NCBI GenBank assembly: GCA_002256005.1
Contig: NKIQ01000004.1
Location: forward strand, 101,978 to 165,977
Origin: Alphaproteobacteria bacterium PA4
GTDB taxonomy: Bacteria > Pseudomonadota > Alphaproteobacteria > Sphingomonadales > Sphingomonadaceae
Length of the DNA stretch: 64,000 nt
Direction: 5' to 3'
Shown here piece after piece: positions 27,109 to 35,373 of the stretch; position 1 is the first letter of the stretch; the number at the start of each line of letters is the position of its first letter. Under the pieces are notes generated by a model. It ran no database searches and was not told the origin of the DNA. It worked only from the letters and a program-made list of their open reading frames with translations. The position numbers and the translations under genes are program-made.

Positions 27109-27954
27109 CTATCGATTGGTCCGGCGCCCTTCGAACTCGCGCAGGAATTCATTGTTCGGCGACAGCACGACCGTCGATGTCGAATCGCTGAACGTGTTCC
27201 GATAGGCCTGCATGGCGCGATAGAAGGCATAGAATTCAGGATCCTTGCCGAAACTTCCGGCATAGGTGCTCGCGGCTTCGGCGTCGGCCTGGGCGCGCAC
27301 CAGCTGCGCCTGCTTCAGGCCTTGGGCGCGAATGGTCGCAGCCTCCTGCTGACGCGCGGAACGCATGCGCAGATAGGCCGATTCGAGCGGGGCGCCGCTG
27401 GGCAGGTCGGCGCGCTTGATGCGCACATCGATGATCTCGGCGCCATATTGCTTGGCCTGGCGGTTCACCGTCGCCTGGATATCGTCCATCAATTCGGTGC
27501 GTTCCGGGCTGAGCAGCGCGGCGAACGGCTGCTTGCCGAGCTCGTTGCGCATCTTCGACGCGAGAATGCGCTTCAACGCGTCGGCGGCATTCTGTTCGGT
27601 GCCGACGGTCTGCACCATGCGCAGCGGATCGGTGATGCGGAAGCGCGCAAAGGCATCGACGACCAGCCGCAGCTGGTCGGTCGACAACACGGTCTGCTCT
27701 TCCATGTCGAGGTCGAGCACCCGCTTGTCGACGAAGATCACATCCTCGATGAACGGCACCTTCGCAACGAGGCCGGCGCCGGAGCTGCCGAACGCCGCCT
27801 TGGCATCATAGGCGTTCACGATGCGCTCGGGCTTGCCGAGCCGCAGCACCACGGCCTGCTTGGTTTCGGGCACCGTGTAGAGCGTGCCCATGGCGATGAC
27901 GATCAGCACAAAGGCGAGAGTCGCCCAGGCGATCGGGTTGCGAGAAAGGCTCAT
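27109..27954 (-). CDS. hflC: FtsH-protease modulator HflC
   Basis: A 281-residue SPFH/band 7 protein with one N-terminal membrane helix (PIAWATLAFVLIVIAMGTLY). SPFH features include VPETKQAVVLRLGKPERI, the RITDPLRMVQTVG stretch and the C-terminal heptad region RSARQQEAATIRAQGLKQAQLVRAQADAEA split over residues 200-235. HflC and HflK form a membrane cage around FtsH and tune its proteolysis. Its ATG follows the hflK TAA by one base, so the two are coupled. Confidence 0.95.
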   Translation of the reverse strand: MSLSRNPIAWATLAFVLIVIAMGTLYTVPETKQAVVLRLGKPERIVNAYDAKAAFGSSGAGLVAKVPFIEDVIFVDKRVLDLDMEEQTVLSTDQLRLVVDAFARFRITDPLRMVQTVGTEQNAADALKRILASKMRNELGKQPFAALLSPERTELMDDIQATVNRQAKQYGAEIIDVRIKRADLPSGAPLESAYLRMRSARQQEAATIRAQGLKQAQLVRAQADAEAASTYAGSFGKDPEFYAFYRAMQAYRNTFSDSTSTVVLSPNNEFLREFEGRRTNR

Positions 27955-27955
27955 C

Positions 27956-29092
27956 TTACTGCCCTGACCGGCCTGAGGCGCTGTTGGAATTGACGGTGGC
28001 GGTGCTGTCGTCGGTCGCCACGGCGCCGCGACGGCGCACCTCCGGCAGCGGCAGATAGGTCTGCACATTGCCCGGCTCGATAACCGTCTTGTCGACCTTG
28101 GACAACACGCTTTCCATGGTTTCGAGATACATGCGCTTGCGCGTCACCTCGGGCGCCAGCCGGTACTGGGCATAGACCGCGTCGAACGCCGCGGCCGATC
28201 CCTGCGCACTCGCCAGCAGCTGCTGGGCATAGGCGCGCGACTGGTTGAGATATTGCTGGGCATCCTGCTGCGCGGCCGAGACGTCCTTGAAGGCGTCATC
28301 GACGGCGGCGGGCGGATCGGCCTGCTTGATGTCGACGCCGCGCACCTCGATGCCGGCGCGATAGCTGTCGAGCAGCTCCTGCATGCGCTCCCGCACCTGT
28401 TCGGCGATCTGGGCACGTTGCGGGCCGATCGCGTCGTTCAGCGTCGCCTTGGAGATTTCGGCGCGCATCGCCGATTCGCCGACTTCGCGTACCGTCTGCT
28501 CCGGTTCCGAAAGCTCGAACAGATAGAGTTCCGGGTTGCGGATCTTCCAGCGCACCGCATAGGCGAGATTGATGATGTTCTGGTCGCCGGTCAGCATCAG
28601 GTTTTCAGCGGCACCATCGCTGGCGCCGATATCGACCGAGCGGATTTCCTCGACCTTCCGCAGCACCACCGTGTCGATCGGATAGGGCATCTTGAAATGC
28701 AGGCCGGGATCGGTGGTTTCAACGAAGCGGCCGAAGCGCAGCACCACGCCACGCTCCTGGGCATCGACGCGGTAAAAGCTGGTGAAGATGATCCAGGCAG
28801 CAAAGATCGCGCCGCCGACCCAGGCCCAGGCGCTGCCGCCGAAGATCTCCATGCCGCCATTGCCGCCGCCGAAACCGCCGCCGCCATTGCCGAACGAGGT
28901 GCGCAGCTTTTCCTGGCTGCGGCGGATGATGTCATCGAAATCATTCCTGGCACCGGGGCGCGCGCCCGGCGGCCGGCGCGGCGGTGCATCGCCCCAGGGA
29001 TTCTTCGGCGGGGTGCGGGCCGGCTTGCCGGCGTCACCGCCCTCCGGGCCATCGTCCCAGGGTCCGCCGTCATTGTTGTTCTGCCAGGGCAT
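27956..29092 (-). CDS. hflK: FtsH-protease modulator HflK
   Basis: A 378-residue SPFH protein. An acidic, Asn/Gly/Pro-rich cytoplasmic start (MPWQNNNDGGPWDDGPEGG) and a poly-Gly linker precede the membrane helix (WAWVGGAIFAAWIIFTSFY, about 90-110) and the band 7 domain (VDAQERGVVLRFGRFVETTDPGLHFKMPYP split by strands). YLNQSRAYAQQLLASAQG marks the cage-forming helix. ATG 29092 with GGGA upstream is preferred over a TTG at 29104. Heads the hflK-hflC-degP unit, divergent from mrp. Confidence 0.95.
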   Translation of the reverse strand: MPWQNNNDGGPWDDGPEGGDAGKPARTPPKNPWGDAPPRRPPGARPGARNDFDDIIRRSQEKLRTSFGNGGGGFGGGNGGMEIFGGSAWAWVGGAIFAAWIIFTSFYRVDAQERGVVLRFGRFVETTDPGLHFKMPYPIDTVVLRKVEEIRSVDIGASDGAAENLMLTGDQNIINLAYAVRWKIRNPELYLFELSEPEQTVREVGESAMRAEISKATLNDAIGPQRAQIAEQVRERMQELLDSYRAGIEVRGVDIKQADPPAAVDDAFKDVSAAQQDAQQYLNQSRAYAQQLLASAQGSAAAFDAVYAQYRLAPEVTRKRMYLETMESVLSKVDKTVIEPGNVQTYLPLPEVRRRGAVATDDSTATVNSNSASGRSGQ

Positions 29093-29217
29093 CCGCAATC
29101 CCAAGTCTCGTCATCAAGGCCAAGACCGCTATATACGGACGCAATTCGGCGATTGCGAGGGTGGCACCATGTCACCCATGCCAAAATCACAATATCAAGA
29201 CAGGGAAAGCCCGGAAC

Positions 29218-30243
29218 ATGTCGCTCAAACAGCAAGTCGCCGATGCCCTGGCGGCGGTGGCCGATCCCGCCGGCGGCAATATCGTCGCCAGCGGTCGCGC
29301 CGCCGGCATCGTCGTCAAGGATGATGGCAGCGTCGGGCTGGTGCTGTCGGTCGACGGGCTGGACCGTGTTGCTGCCGAGCGCCTGCAGGCCGCCACCGAA
29401 GTCGCCATCAACCGCGTCGCCGGGCCGAACACCGCCCGCATCATCCTGACCGCCGATCGCGGCAGCGCGCCCGCCGCCGGCGCCCAGCCGGTGGCGCCGA
29501 CCGTGCCGGGCATCAGGAAGCTGATCGCCATCGCCAGCGGCAAGGGCGGCGTCGGCAAATCGACGGTCGCCGCCAATCTTGCCGTGGCGCTGGCCCGGGC
29601 CGGCCATGCCGTCGGGCTGCTCGATGCCGATATCTATGGCCCGTCGGTGCCGACGCTGATGGGCGTCGAGGGCCGTGCCCGGCTGGAGAACAACCGGTTG
29701 CAGCCGGCGCTGGTCCATGGCGTCAAGGCGCTGTCGATGGGCATGATGACCGACCCCCGAAAGGCCATCGTCTGGCGCGGGCCGATGGCCAGCTCGGCGC
29801 TGGTGCAGATGGTCGAACAGGCGGACTGGGGCGTGCTCGACGTGCTGATCATCGACATGCCGCCCGGCACCGGCGATATCCAGCTAACGCTGGCACAAAA
29901 GCTGAAGCCCGATGGCGCGGTCATCGTCTCCACGCCGCAGGACCTGGCGCTGATCGACGCGCGTCGCGCCATCGCCATGTTCGGCGAAGTTAAGGTGCCG
30001 GTGCTCGGCCTGATCGAGAACATGAGCGGCTATCTGTGCCCGCATTGCGGCGAGGCCAGCGATCCCTTCGGCCATGGCGGTGCCGAGGCTGAAGCGACAT
30101 TGCTCGGCGTGCCCTTCCTTGGCCGCGTCCCGCTCGACATCGCGCTGCGCCTCGCCTCCGACGCCGGCCAGCCGGGCACCGGCGCGCAGGCGGCGGTGTT
30201 TGCGGCGATTGCGACGGCGTTGGGCGAGACGGTCGGGCTATAG
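29218..30243 (+). CDS. mrp: Fe-S cluster carrier ATPase Mrp/ApbC
   Basis: A 341-residue deviant-Walker ATPase. An N-terminal MIP18-like segment (1-80) precedes the nucleotide-binding domain with GKGGVGKST at 108-116, IDMPPGTGDIQLTLAQ, and NMSGYLCPHCGEASDPFG, whose CxxC binds a bridging cluster in the dimer. It carries Fe-S clusters to target proteins in the cytoplasm. ATG 29218 is used; an in-frame extension to 28984 lies antisense to hflK. It converges with the nitrilase gene, with 2 bases between stops. Confidence 0.95.
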   Translation: MSLKQQVADALAAVADPAGGNIVASGRAAGIVVKDDGSVGLVLSVDGLDRVAAERLQAATEVAINRVAGPNTARIILTADRGSAPAAGAQPVAPTVPGIRKLIAIASGKGGVGKSTVAANLAVALARAGHAVGLLDADIYGPSVPTLMGVEGRARLENNRLQPALVHGVKALSMGMMTDPRKAIVWRGPMASSALVQMVEQADWGVLDVLIIDMPPGTGDIQLTLAQKLKPDGAVIVSTPQDLALIDARRAIAMFGEVKVPVLGLIENMSGYLCPHCGEASDPFGHGGAEAEATLLGVPFLGRVPLDIALRLASDAGQPGTGAQAAVFAAIATALGETVGL

Positions 30244-30245
30244 GC

Positions 30246-31172
30246 TCAGCCGGCGCTGCGGGTGTCGCGTTCGTCGACGGTCAGGCGGAACACATCGGGC
30301 CGGGCGTAATGGCCGGTGGCATCGAGATCGAAACGGGCGCGCACGATCTCGCCGCGATCGACCTCGGCCACCAGCAGCCCCGCTTCGCCATACAGCGGTC
30401 CGGCCAGCACCTCGCCATAGGGCGAGATGATGCAGCTGCCCCCGCGGATCATCGCCTGCGTCTCGTCGCGGTCGCGCAGGGTGATCGTCAGATCGAGCGC
30501 GGTGGTCGCCGCCGGCTGGAACTGGCAGGCGGTAATCAGGAAACAGCGGCTTTCACAGGCGATATGGCGCATGCTCGCGTGCCAGATCTCACGCTCATCG
30601 ACGGTCGGCGCGCACCAGATTTCCACGCCCTTGGCATACATGGCGGTGCGCAGCAGCGGCATGTAGTTTTCCCAGCAGATCGCCGACCCGACCCGGCCGG
30701 CGGCGGTGTCCATCACGGTCAGCGTCGAGCCATCGCCCTGGCCCCAGACCAACCGTTCGGCAGCCGTCGGCATCAGCTTGCGGTGGCAGCCGATGTACTG
30801 GCCGTGCGCATCGATGAAGATGGCGACGCAATAGAGTGTCGCGCCGGCGCGTTCGATGGCGCCGACGACCAGCGCGGTGCGGCAGTCGCGCGCCAGCTCG
30901 CGCAGCGCCATCACCTCCGGGCCGTCCATGGTGATCGCCTGTTGCCAGTAGCGCTGGAAAGCGGCGCGGCCCTCTGCCGTGCGATAGCCCAGCCGCACGC
31001 CGAAATCGCTGCCCTTGGGGTAGCCGCCGAGCACTGCCTCCGGTAGCACCAGCACGTCGAGCCGGGCGGCGGCGATGGCGTCGCGATAGGCGAGAATGGC
31101 GGCGAGCGTCGCCGCCGTTCCCGCCGGGTCGGAACCGATCTGCAGGGCTCCCAGCCGGGCGGGTTCAGTCAT
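30246..31172 (-). CDS. Nitrilase/carbon-nitrogen hydrolase
   Basis: A 308-residue carbon-nitrogen hydrolase with the full triad: Glu45 in LPEAVLGGYPKG, Lys132 in CHRKLMPTAAER and Cys166 in SAICWENYMP. The CWEN and YPKG contexts are those of true nitrilases and close aliphatic/aromatic nitrilase homologs rather than amidases. It would turn nitriles into acids plus ammonia, or act on related plant-derived or cyanide compounds. The start overlaps the queG stop by 8 bases, making it the last gene of the maeB-hydrolase-queG-nitrilase run. Confidence 0.9.
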   Translation of the reverse strand: MTEPARLGALQIGSDPAGTAATLAAILAYRDAIAAARLDVLVLPEAVLGGYPKGSDFGVRLGYRTAEGRAAFQRYWQQAITMDGPEVMALRELARDCRTALVVGAIERAGATLYCVAIFIDAHGQYIGCHRKLMPTAAERLVWGQGDGSTLTVMDTAAGRVGSAICWENYMPLLRTAMYAKGVEIWCAPTVDEREIWHASMRHIACESRCFLITACQFQPAATTALDLTITLRDRDETQAMIRGGSCIISPYGEVLAGPLYGEAGLLVAEVDRGEIVRARFDLDATGHYARPDVFRLTVDERDTRSAG

Positions 31173-32217
31173 GGGGTCGTGCCTCCAATTGCTTCGCCGC
31201 CCAGCCTGCGGCTTCGGCCACCACCGGGTCATCATCCGCGGTCAGTGCCGCCAGCGCGGCGAGCAATCGGCCATCGCCGGAATTGCCCGCCGCGATGGCG
31301 GCATTGCGCACCAGCCGGTTGCGGCCGATGCGCTTGATCGGAGAGCCGGCGAAGACCTGGCGGAAGCCGGCGTCATCGAGCGCTAGCAAGTCGGCGAGCG
31401 CCGGCGCGGTCAACTCGGCGCGCGGGCGGAAGGCGATGTCGCGGGCGGTCTGGGCGAAGCGGTTCCACGGGCAGACGGCGAGGCAATCGTCGCAGCCATA
31501 GATGCGGTTACCGATGGCGGTGCGGAATTCCACCGGGATCGGCCCCTTGTGCTCGATGGTCAGATAGGAAATGCAGCGTCGGGCATCGAGGCGGTAAGGC
31601 GAAGGAAAGGCCTGGGTCGGGCAGGCGGTCTGGCAGCGCGTGCACGAACCGCAGCGGTCCGCGTGCGGGGCATCGGCCGGCAGCGCCAGCGTGGTGTAGA
31701 TGGCGCCGAGGAACAGCCAGCTGCCATGGTCGCGGCTGACGACATTGCTGTGCTTGCCCTGCCAGCCCAGCCCGGCGGCGGCGGCCAGCGGCTTTTCCAT
31801 CACCGGCGCAGTGTCGACAAACACCTTCAGTTCGCTGCCCGGCGCCGCTGCCACCAGCCAACGCGCCAGCGCCTTCAGTCGCCGCTTGATGACATCATGA
31901 TAGTCGGTCCCCTGCGCATAGACCGAGATCACGCCGGTTTCGGGATGATCGGCGTGACGCAACGGATCGAGCATCGGGGCATAGCTGGTGCCGAGCATGA
32001 TGACGCTCTGCACATCGGGCCACAGGCCTTGCGGGCTGGCGCGGCGGCTTTCCGATTCCGCCATCCACAGCATGTCGCCATGGCAGCCCTCCGCCAGCCA
32101 TTGCCGCAATCGGGCCGACGCGGCGGGAGCGGCATCGGCGGCAGCGATGCCGAAGGCGGCAAAACCCAGCCGCTCTGCCTCGACCGCCAGCGCCGCCTTC
32201 AGTGCGTCCGGCGTCAT
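31165..32217 (-). CDS. queG: Epoxyqueuosine reductase
   Basis: A 350-residue QueG: N-terminal cobalamin-binding region (to about 180), then two 4Fe-4S motifs, CGSCTRCQTACP and CDDCLAVCPW, and C-terminal HEAT-like helices (ALAALTADDDPVVAEAAGWA). It performs the last step of queuosine synthesis on the wobble base of tRNAs with GUN anticodons. Seven bases separate it from the upstream hydrolase and it overlaps the nitrilase, so it is part of one transcript. Confidence 0.95.
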   Translation of the reverse strand: MTPDALKAALAVEAERLGFAAFGIAAADAAPAASARLRQWLAEGCHGDMLWMAESESRRASPQGLWPDVQSVIMLGTSYAPMLDPLRHADHPETGVISVYAQGTDYHDVIKRRLKALARWLVAAAPGSELKVFVDTAPVMEKPLAAAAGLGWQGKHSNVVSRDHGSWLFLGAIYTTLALPADAPHADRCGSCTRCQTACPTQAFPSPYRLDARRCISYLTIEHKGPIPVEFRTAIGNRIYGCDDCLAVCPWNRFAQTARDIAFRPRAELTAPALADLLALDDAGFRQVFAGSPIKRIGRNRLVRNAAIAAGNSGDGRLLAALAALTADDDPVVAEAAGWAAKQLEARPHD

Positions 32218-32224
32218 CCGTGCC

Positions 32225-32998
32225 TCACGATTGCGGCAACGACCCCAGCCAGCCGGCGATCCAGTCGCCGACGCGGGTTTCGGTTTCGCCCCAGAACAGC
32301 CAATGGCCGACGCCGGGCAGTTCGTGATAATCGATCGGCCCGGTCAGCTTCCGGGCAGTGGCGCGCGACACACTGGCCAGCGTCACCCGATCCTCGCTGC
32401 CGACGATGACCAGCGCCGGCCGGTCGAGCCGGTTGAAATCGACCTTGGTGGCGCCGGTCTTCGACAGATGCGGCAATGTCATTTCGGCGAGGACCCGGCC
32501 CGAATCCCAGACCAGCGCGGCGATTTCCGGCGTTGCCACGGCATCGGGGACACCATTGTAGATGCCCCAGCGCGCCCCGGCCTCGGTCAGCAGGGTCGGC
32601 TGTTCCCACCAGCCCCAGCGGGTGATGACACCGCCCAGCGTGCGCAGCGGCGACAGGCCGAGCGCCGGCGTGGCCGCCGTCGGCGCCGTCGACAGCAACA
32701 CCAGCCCGGCGTGCGGCACCCGCGCCGCGACGATCTGGGCGAGCGCGCCACCCATCGAATGGCCGATGATCACCGGCGGTGCCGGCAGCCGAGCGATTTC
32801 GGTGGCGAGGAACTGCGCATAGTCCTCGACCGTCACCAGCCCCAGCTCGGGCGGTGGCGGCAGGCTGGCGTCGCGATCGTGCCAGGGCAGCGCCGGGGCA
32901 TATGTCGCATGACCATCCGCCTCCAGCCGGGCGCGCAGGCGCGTGAACGTGGCCGGCGTCGACCACATGCCATGGATGAAGAAAAGCGGCGGCCTCAC
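32225..32998 (-). CDS. Alpha/beta hydrolase (lipase-like)
   Basis: A 257-residue alpha/beta hydrolase with PLFFIHGMWSTP near the N-terminus, nucleophile elbow GHSMGGA (Ser about 99), Asp in VIVGSEDRVT and His in LPGVGHWLFWGE. No signal peptide, so cytoplasmic. It overlaps maeB by 4 bases. The HGMW and GHSMGG pattern is common to esterases and lysophospholipase-like enzymes; substrate not inferable. Confidence 0.88.
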   Translation of the reverse strand: MRPPLFFIHGMWSTPATFTRLRARLEADGHATYAPALPWHDRDASLPPPPELGLVTVEDYAQFLATEIARLPAPPVIIGHSMGGALAQIVAARVPHAGLVLLSTAPTAATPALGLSPLRTLGGVITRWGWWEQPTLLTEAGARWGIYNGVPDAVATPEIAALVWDSGRVLAEMTLPHLSKTGATKVDFNRLDRPALVIVGSEDRVTLASVSRATARKLTGPIDYHELPGVGHWLFWGETETRVGDWIAGWLGSLPQS

Positions 32999-35259
32999 AT
33001 CACCACGCCGGTGGAGGCGAGCACGGCGAGGGTGACGAGATCGGAGGCGGTGGCCGTCATCGGCGCAATCTGCACCGGCTGGGTCATGTTGACCAGCAGC
33101 GGGCCGATGACGCGGCCGCCGGCGACTTCCTTCAGCAGTTTCGCCGCGATATTGGCCGAATGCAGCCCCGGCATGATCAGCACATTGGCGGGGCCCGACA
33201 GGCGGCTGAACGGATAGAGCGAGCGCATCGCCGGGTTGAGCGCGACATCCGCCGACATTTCGCCTTCATACTCGAAGCCGACGCCGCGTTCGTCGAGCAG
33301 CTTCACGGCGCCGCGCAGATTGCCGACGAATTCCCCGGCCGGATTGCCGAAGTTGGAGTAGCTGAGGAACGCCACCCGCGGCTCCTGGCCCAGCCGCCGC
33401 GCCACCGCCGCCGTCTGTTCGGCGATATCGGCAAGCTGCGTCGCATCCGGGCGTTCGGTGACCGTCGTGTCGGCGATGAAGATGGTTTCCGACTTGCCGA
33501 CGATCATGTGGATGCCGAACGGACGATGGCCGTCCGACGGATCGATGACCTGGCGGACCTGGCGGTAGGTGGTGGCGAAATTCCTTGTCACGCCGGTCAG
33601 CATGATGTCGGCCTCGCCCAGCTCGACCAGCATGGCGCCGAAGATGTTGCGCTCATGGTTGACCATGCGCTGTACGTCACGGTGCAGGAAGCCGCGGCGC
33701 TGCAGGCGGCCGTAGAGCTTTTCCACCATGCGCGGCACCAGCGGACTGACGCTGCTGTTATGGATTTCATAGCTATCGACATCAGCGACGCCGATCCGCG
33801 CCAGCCCTTCGCGCACCGGCGTCTCGCGGCCGACCAGCACCGGCTCGCCATAGCCGGAATTGCGCCAGTTGACGGCGGCGCGCAGCACGACCTCCTGCTC
33901 GGCCTCTGCAAAGACGCAGCGGCGCGGCCGGGCGCGGGCGGATTCGACAGCGCCGGCGAGGATGGATGTGGTGGGGTTGAGCCGCGAGCGCAGTTCCTGA
34001 CGATAGGCGTCTTCATCGAAGAACGGCTTCCTGGCGACGCCGGAGGCCATCGCCGCCTTGGCCACCGCCACCGGGATCTCCTCGATCAGCCGCGGGTCGA
34101 ACGGCGCCGGGATGATATATTCGGGGCCGAAGGTGCGGGCCCGGCCGCCATAGGCCGCCGCCACTTCATCGGGCACCTGCATGCGGGCGAGCGCGGCGAT
34201 GGCGTTGGCCGCCGCCATCTTCATTTCCTCGTTGATCGCGGTGGCCCGCACATCGAGCGCGCCGCGGAAGAGGTAAGGGAAGCACAGGACGTTGTTGACC
34301 TGGTTGACGTAATCGCTGCGCCCGGTGGCCATGATGACGTCGCCGCGCACCGCCGCCACTTCCTCCGGCGTGATTTCGGGATCGGGGTTGGCCATGGCGA
34401 AGATGATCGGGTTCGGCGCCATCGAGGCGACCATTTCGCGACTGACGGCCCCCTTTTGCGACAGGCCGAGCAGCAGGTCGGCGCCGACCACGGCTTCTTC
34501 CAGCGTGCGGGTGTCGGTGACGGCGGCGTGCGCCGACTTCCACTGGTTCATGCCCTTTTCGCGGCCCTGGTAGATGACGCCGCTGGTGTCGCACATGATG
34601 ACGTGTCTGACGCCGAACGCCTTGATCAGCTCGGTGCAGGCGATGGCCGAGGCGCCGGCGCCATTGACCACCATCTTGACGTCTTCCGGCTTGCGCCCGG
34701 TCAGGTGCAGCGCGTTGATGACGCCGGCGGCAGCGACGATGGCGGTGCCGTGCTGGTCATCGTGAAAGACCGGAATGTTCATCCGCTCTTTCAGGGTCGT
34801 TTCGATGATGAAGCATTCCGGCGCCTTGATGTCCTCAAGGTTGATGCCGCCGAAACTCGGCTCCATGATCTCGACGGCAGCGATGAACTTGTCGACATCC
34901 TCGGTGGCGAGTTCGAGATCGATCGAATCGATGTCGGCAAAGCGCTTGAACAGCACCGACTTGCCCTCCATCACCGGCTTCGAGGCGAGCGCGCCGAGAT
35001 TGCCGAGGCCCAGGATGGCGGTGCCGTTGGAGATGACGGCGACGAGATTGCCCTTGATCGTGTAATCATAGGCCGCATCGGGATCGGCGGCGATGGCGCG
35101 CACCGGCGCAGCGACACCGGGGGAATAGGCCAGCGCCAGGTCGCGCTGGGTCGCCATCGGCTTGGAGGCGATGATCTCGAGCTTGCCGGGCTTGCCGCCC
35201 ATGCGGTGAAAGGCCAGCGCCTCGCGGTCACCGAAATCCGAAGGGTCGTTGTCGGGCAT
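32995..35259 (-). CDS. maeB: NADP-dependent malic enzyme with phosphotransacetylase-like domain
   Basis: A 754-residue MaeB-type protein. The N-terminal malic domain has LAYSPGVAAPVRAI, FHDDQHGTAIVAAAGVINAL and VNGAGASAIACTEL (NAD(P) binding), followed by ANPDPEITPEE. The C-terminal 320 residues form a PTA/PTB-like domain (LEEA... to GPLLVNMTQPVQIAP), a regulatory module that binds acetyl-CoA and is not itself a transacetylase. It decarboxylates malate to pyruvate and makes NADPH. Start ATG 35259 has AAGGAT upstream on the minus strand. It is divergent from mutS and heads a four-gene overlapping operon. Confidence 0.95.
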   Translation of the reverse strand: MPDNDPSDFGDREALAFHRMGGKPGKLEIIASKPMATQRDLALAYSPGVAAPVRAIAADPDAAYDYTIKGNLVAVISNGTAILGLGNLGALASKPVMEGKSVLFKRFADIDSIDLELATEDVDKFIAAVEIMEPSFGGINLEDIKAPECFIIETTLKERMNIPVFHDDQHGTAIVAAAGVINALHLTGRKPEDVKMVVNGAGASAIACTELIKAFGVRHVIMCDTSGVIYQGREKGMNQWKSAHAAVTDTRTLEEAVVGADLLLGLSQKGAVSREMVASMAPNPIIFAMANPDPEITPEEVAAVRGDVIMATGRSDYVNQVNNVLCFPYLFRGALDVRATAINEEMKMAAANAIAALARMQVPDEVAAAYGGRARTFGPEYIIPAPFDPRLIEEIPVAVAKAAMASGVARKPFFDEDAYRQELRSRLNPTTSILAGAVESARARPRRCVFAEAEQEVVLRAAVNWRNSGYGEPVLVGRETPVREGLARIGVADVDSYEIHNSSVSPLVPRMVEKLYGRLQRRGFLHRDVQRMVNHERNIFGAMLVELGEADIMLTGVTRNFATTYRQVRQVIDPSDGHRPFGIHMIVGKSETIFIADTTVTERPDATQLADIAEQTAAVARRLGQEPRVAFLSYSNFGNPAGEFVGNLRGAVKLLDERGVGFEYEGEMSADVALNPAMRSLYPFSRLSGPANVLIMPGLHSANIAAKLLKEVAGGRVIGPLLVNMTQPVQIAPMTATASDLVTLAVLASTGVVM

Positions 35260-35373
35260 TCACCAAATCCTTGCTTCCTGCCCGTGATAGGGGCTGCAAC
35301 CATCGTGCGGCAAGCAAAAGGAGTCAGGCCCGCCCGCTTCCCGCCTGCGGCAAAGACGGCTATCCAGCCGCTG

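Noticed and set aside
25250..27205. 651-codon plus-strand frame over degP
   Set aside because: Shadow of degP, starting inside a dispersed repeat.
33160..35373. Very long in-frame extension of mutS (open frame back to 33160)
   Set aside because: It lies antisense to maeB, whose domains are unmistakable; the MutS N-terminus begins normally at 35374.
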